Below are positions 5,715 through 5,954 of a DNA stretch of 5,954 bases, piece by piece. The notes under the pieces are model-generated. The model saw nothing but the letters and a program-made list of their open reading frames with translations. It made no database searches and was not told the DNA's origin. Position 1 is the stretch's first letter. Each line of letters starts with the position of its first letter. The DNA comes from Candidatus Sordicultor fermentans (lineage in GTDB: Bacteria > Atribacterota > Atribacteria > Atribacterales > Caldatribacteriaceae), in NCBI GenBank assembly GCA_002385475.1, contig DGDO01000054.1:13921-19874 (forward strand). Direction: 5' to 3'. The position numbers and the translations under genes were made by a program.

Positions 5715-5922
5715 CTCCCTCTAAACTTTCCAGCTCCTTTTTCAGCTGTTCGTTTTCCTCCTTTTTACCGGTTAATTCTAAGATTACCAGTCCGTCTTCG
5801 GCACAGTATTCCGGAGAGGTTTCGTGAAGCCCCAAACGGGTTTTAATGTTGCAGCCGTATCTGGTTAAGCACTCCTGCACCTTAGGCGCCTGGTGAGAGC
5901 GAGCCTCTATTTTCACTATCAT
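5689..5922 (-). CDS. Small ACT/NikR-C-like protein (TM1266-type family, putative regulator)
   Basis: A 77-residue soluble protein with an alternating beta-alpha-beta-beta-alpha-beta pattern, as expected for a ferredoxin-like ACT or NikR C-terminal fold. Its layout (IVKIEARSHQAPKVQE, RYGCNIKTRLGLHE, GLVILEL, EGVTVQYLEI) resembles the small TM1266-type proteins often annotated as iron-only hydrogenase system regulators. No DNA-binding domain is present. Cys24, His33 and Cys40 could bind a metal or ligand, but that is a guess. The start is ATG-ATA-GTG; no Shine-Dalgarno site precedes it. The ATG overlaps a possible upstream stop as ATGA, which favours coupling to a leftward neighbour. Its last 26 bp lie antisense to the end of the kinase gene. 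The family placement is from remembered pattern, not a search. Confidence 0.7.
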   Translation of the reverse strand: MIVKIEARSHQAPKVQECLTRYGCNIKTRLGLHETSPEYCAEDGLVILELTGKKEENEQLKKELESLEGVTVQYLEI

Positions 5923-5954
5923 GATTTGATAAGCCGAAGTTCAACCCGATATTG
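5919..5954 (-). CDS. Partial 3' end of an upstream leftward gene
   Basis: Read on the minus strand, the last 36 bases give an open frame of 11 codons (QYRVELRLIKS) ending in a TGA that overlaps the next gene's ATG by four bases (ATGA). The other two minus frames either stop at once or run past the junction without such an overlap. The short ATGA overlap and the lack of a ribosome binding site for the 77-aa gene both suggest a real coupled neighbour. Eleven residues are too few to identify the product. Confidence 0.4.
   Translation of the reverse strand, partial: QYRVELRLIKS

Noticed and set aside
5731..5765. CAGCT...AGCTG hairpin followed by T-rich DNA as the operon terminator
   Set aside because: The stem is only 5 bp with an 8-nt loop, the T-run is interrupted, and it lies within the coding sequence of the convergent gene. 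It is too weak to call.

Overview
The window reads as an ordinary, densely packed bacterial chromosome segment. It carries a lipid and envelope operon on the + strand and, at the right edge, the tail of a leftward operon. Strong Shine-Dalgarno sites (AAAGGAGG, GGGAGGA), a sigma70-type promoter and TTG/GTG/ATG start usage mark it as bacterial. No marker fixes the phylum. A small ACT/NikR-like protein of a type found in anaerobes, together with a bacterial Clp1-type polynucleotide kinase, would fit an anaerobic, possibly thermophile-related lineage (Atribacterota/Aerophobetes, Omnitrophota, Thermotogota or Clostridia-like). That placement is inference.

Layout. Positions 1-307 hold no gene. They contain four degenerate copies of a short palindromic dispersed repeat, one of them inverted (1-163), then a GGAG/CTCC-rich stretch able to fold into several hairpins (213-270), ending in a GGAGTAC direct repeat (267-293). 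A near-consensus promoter (TTGCCA, 17 bp, TATAAT; 308-336) precedes fabZ. From 418 to 5714 seven + strand genes follow almost without gaps: fabZ, fabH (TTG start), fabF (GTG start), plsY, a thioredoxin with a WCTPC active site, a membrane-anchored NodB-type polysaccharide deacetylase and a Clp1/Grc3-like P-loop kinase. Spacing runs from 4-bp overlaps to gaps of about 13 bp, so they are probably one transcription unit. On the - strand a 77-aa ACT/NikR-C-like protein (5689-5922) converges on the kinase gene and overlaps its end by 26 bp. The last bases (5919-5954) appear to be the 3' end of another leftward gene overlapping it by ATGA.

How it works together. FabH starts acyl chains from acetyl-CoA and malonyl-ACP, FabF extends them, FabZ dehydrates the 3-hydroxyacyl intermediates, and PlsY passes the finished acyl group (as acyl phosphate) to glycerol-3-phosphate, the first step of phospholipid synthesis. 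fabD, fabG, acpP and plsX, which often sit beside these genes, are absent here and would have to be elsewhere. The deacetylase adds a cell-envelope function; thioredoxin and the nucleic-acid kinase have no obvious pathway link and may simply share the transcript.

I see no defence system, CRISPR array, tRNA, rRNA or intact mobile element. The points most worth a second look are the bacterial Clp1-like kinase, the structured repeat-rich leader region, and the small regulator-like protein.
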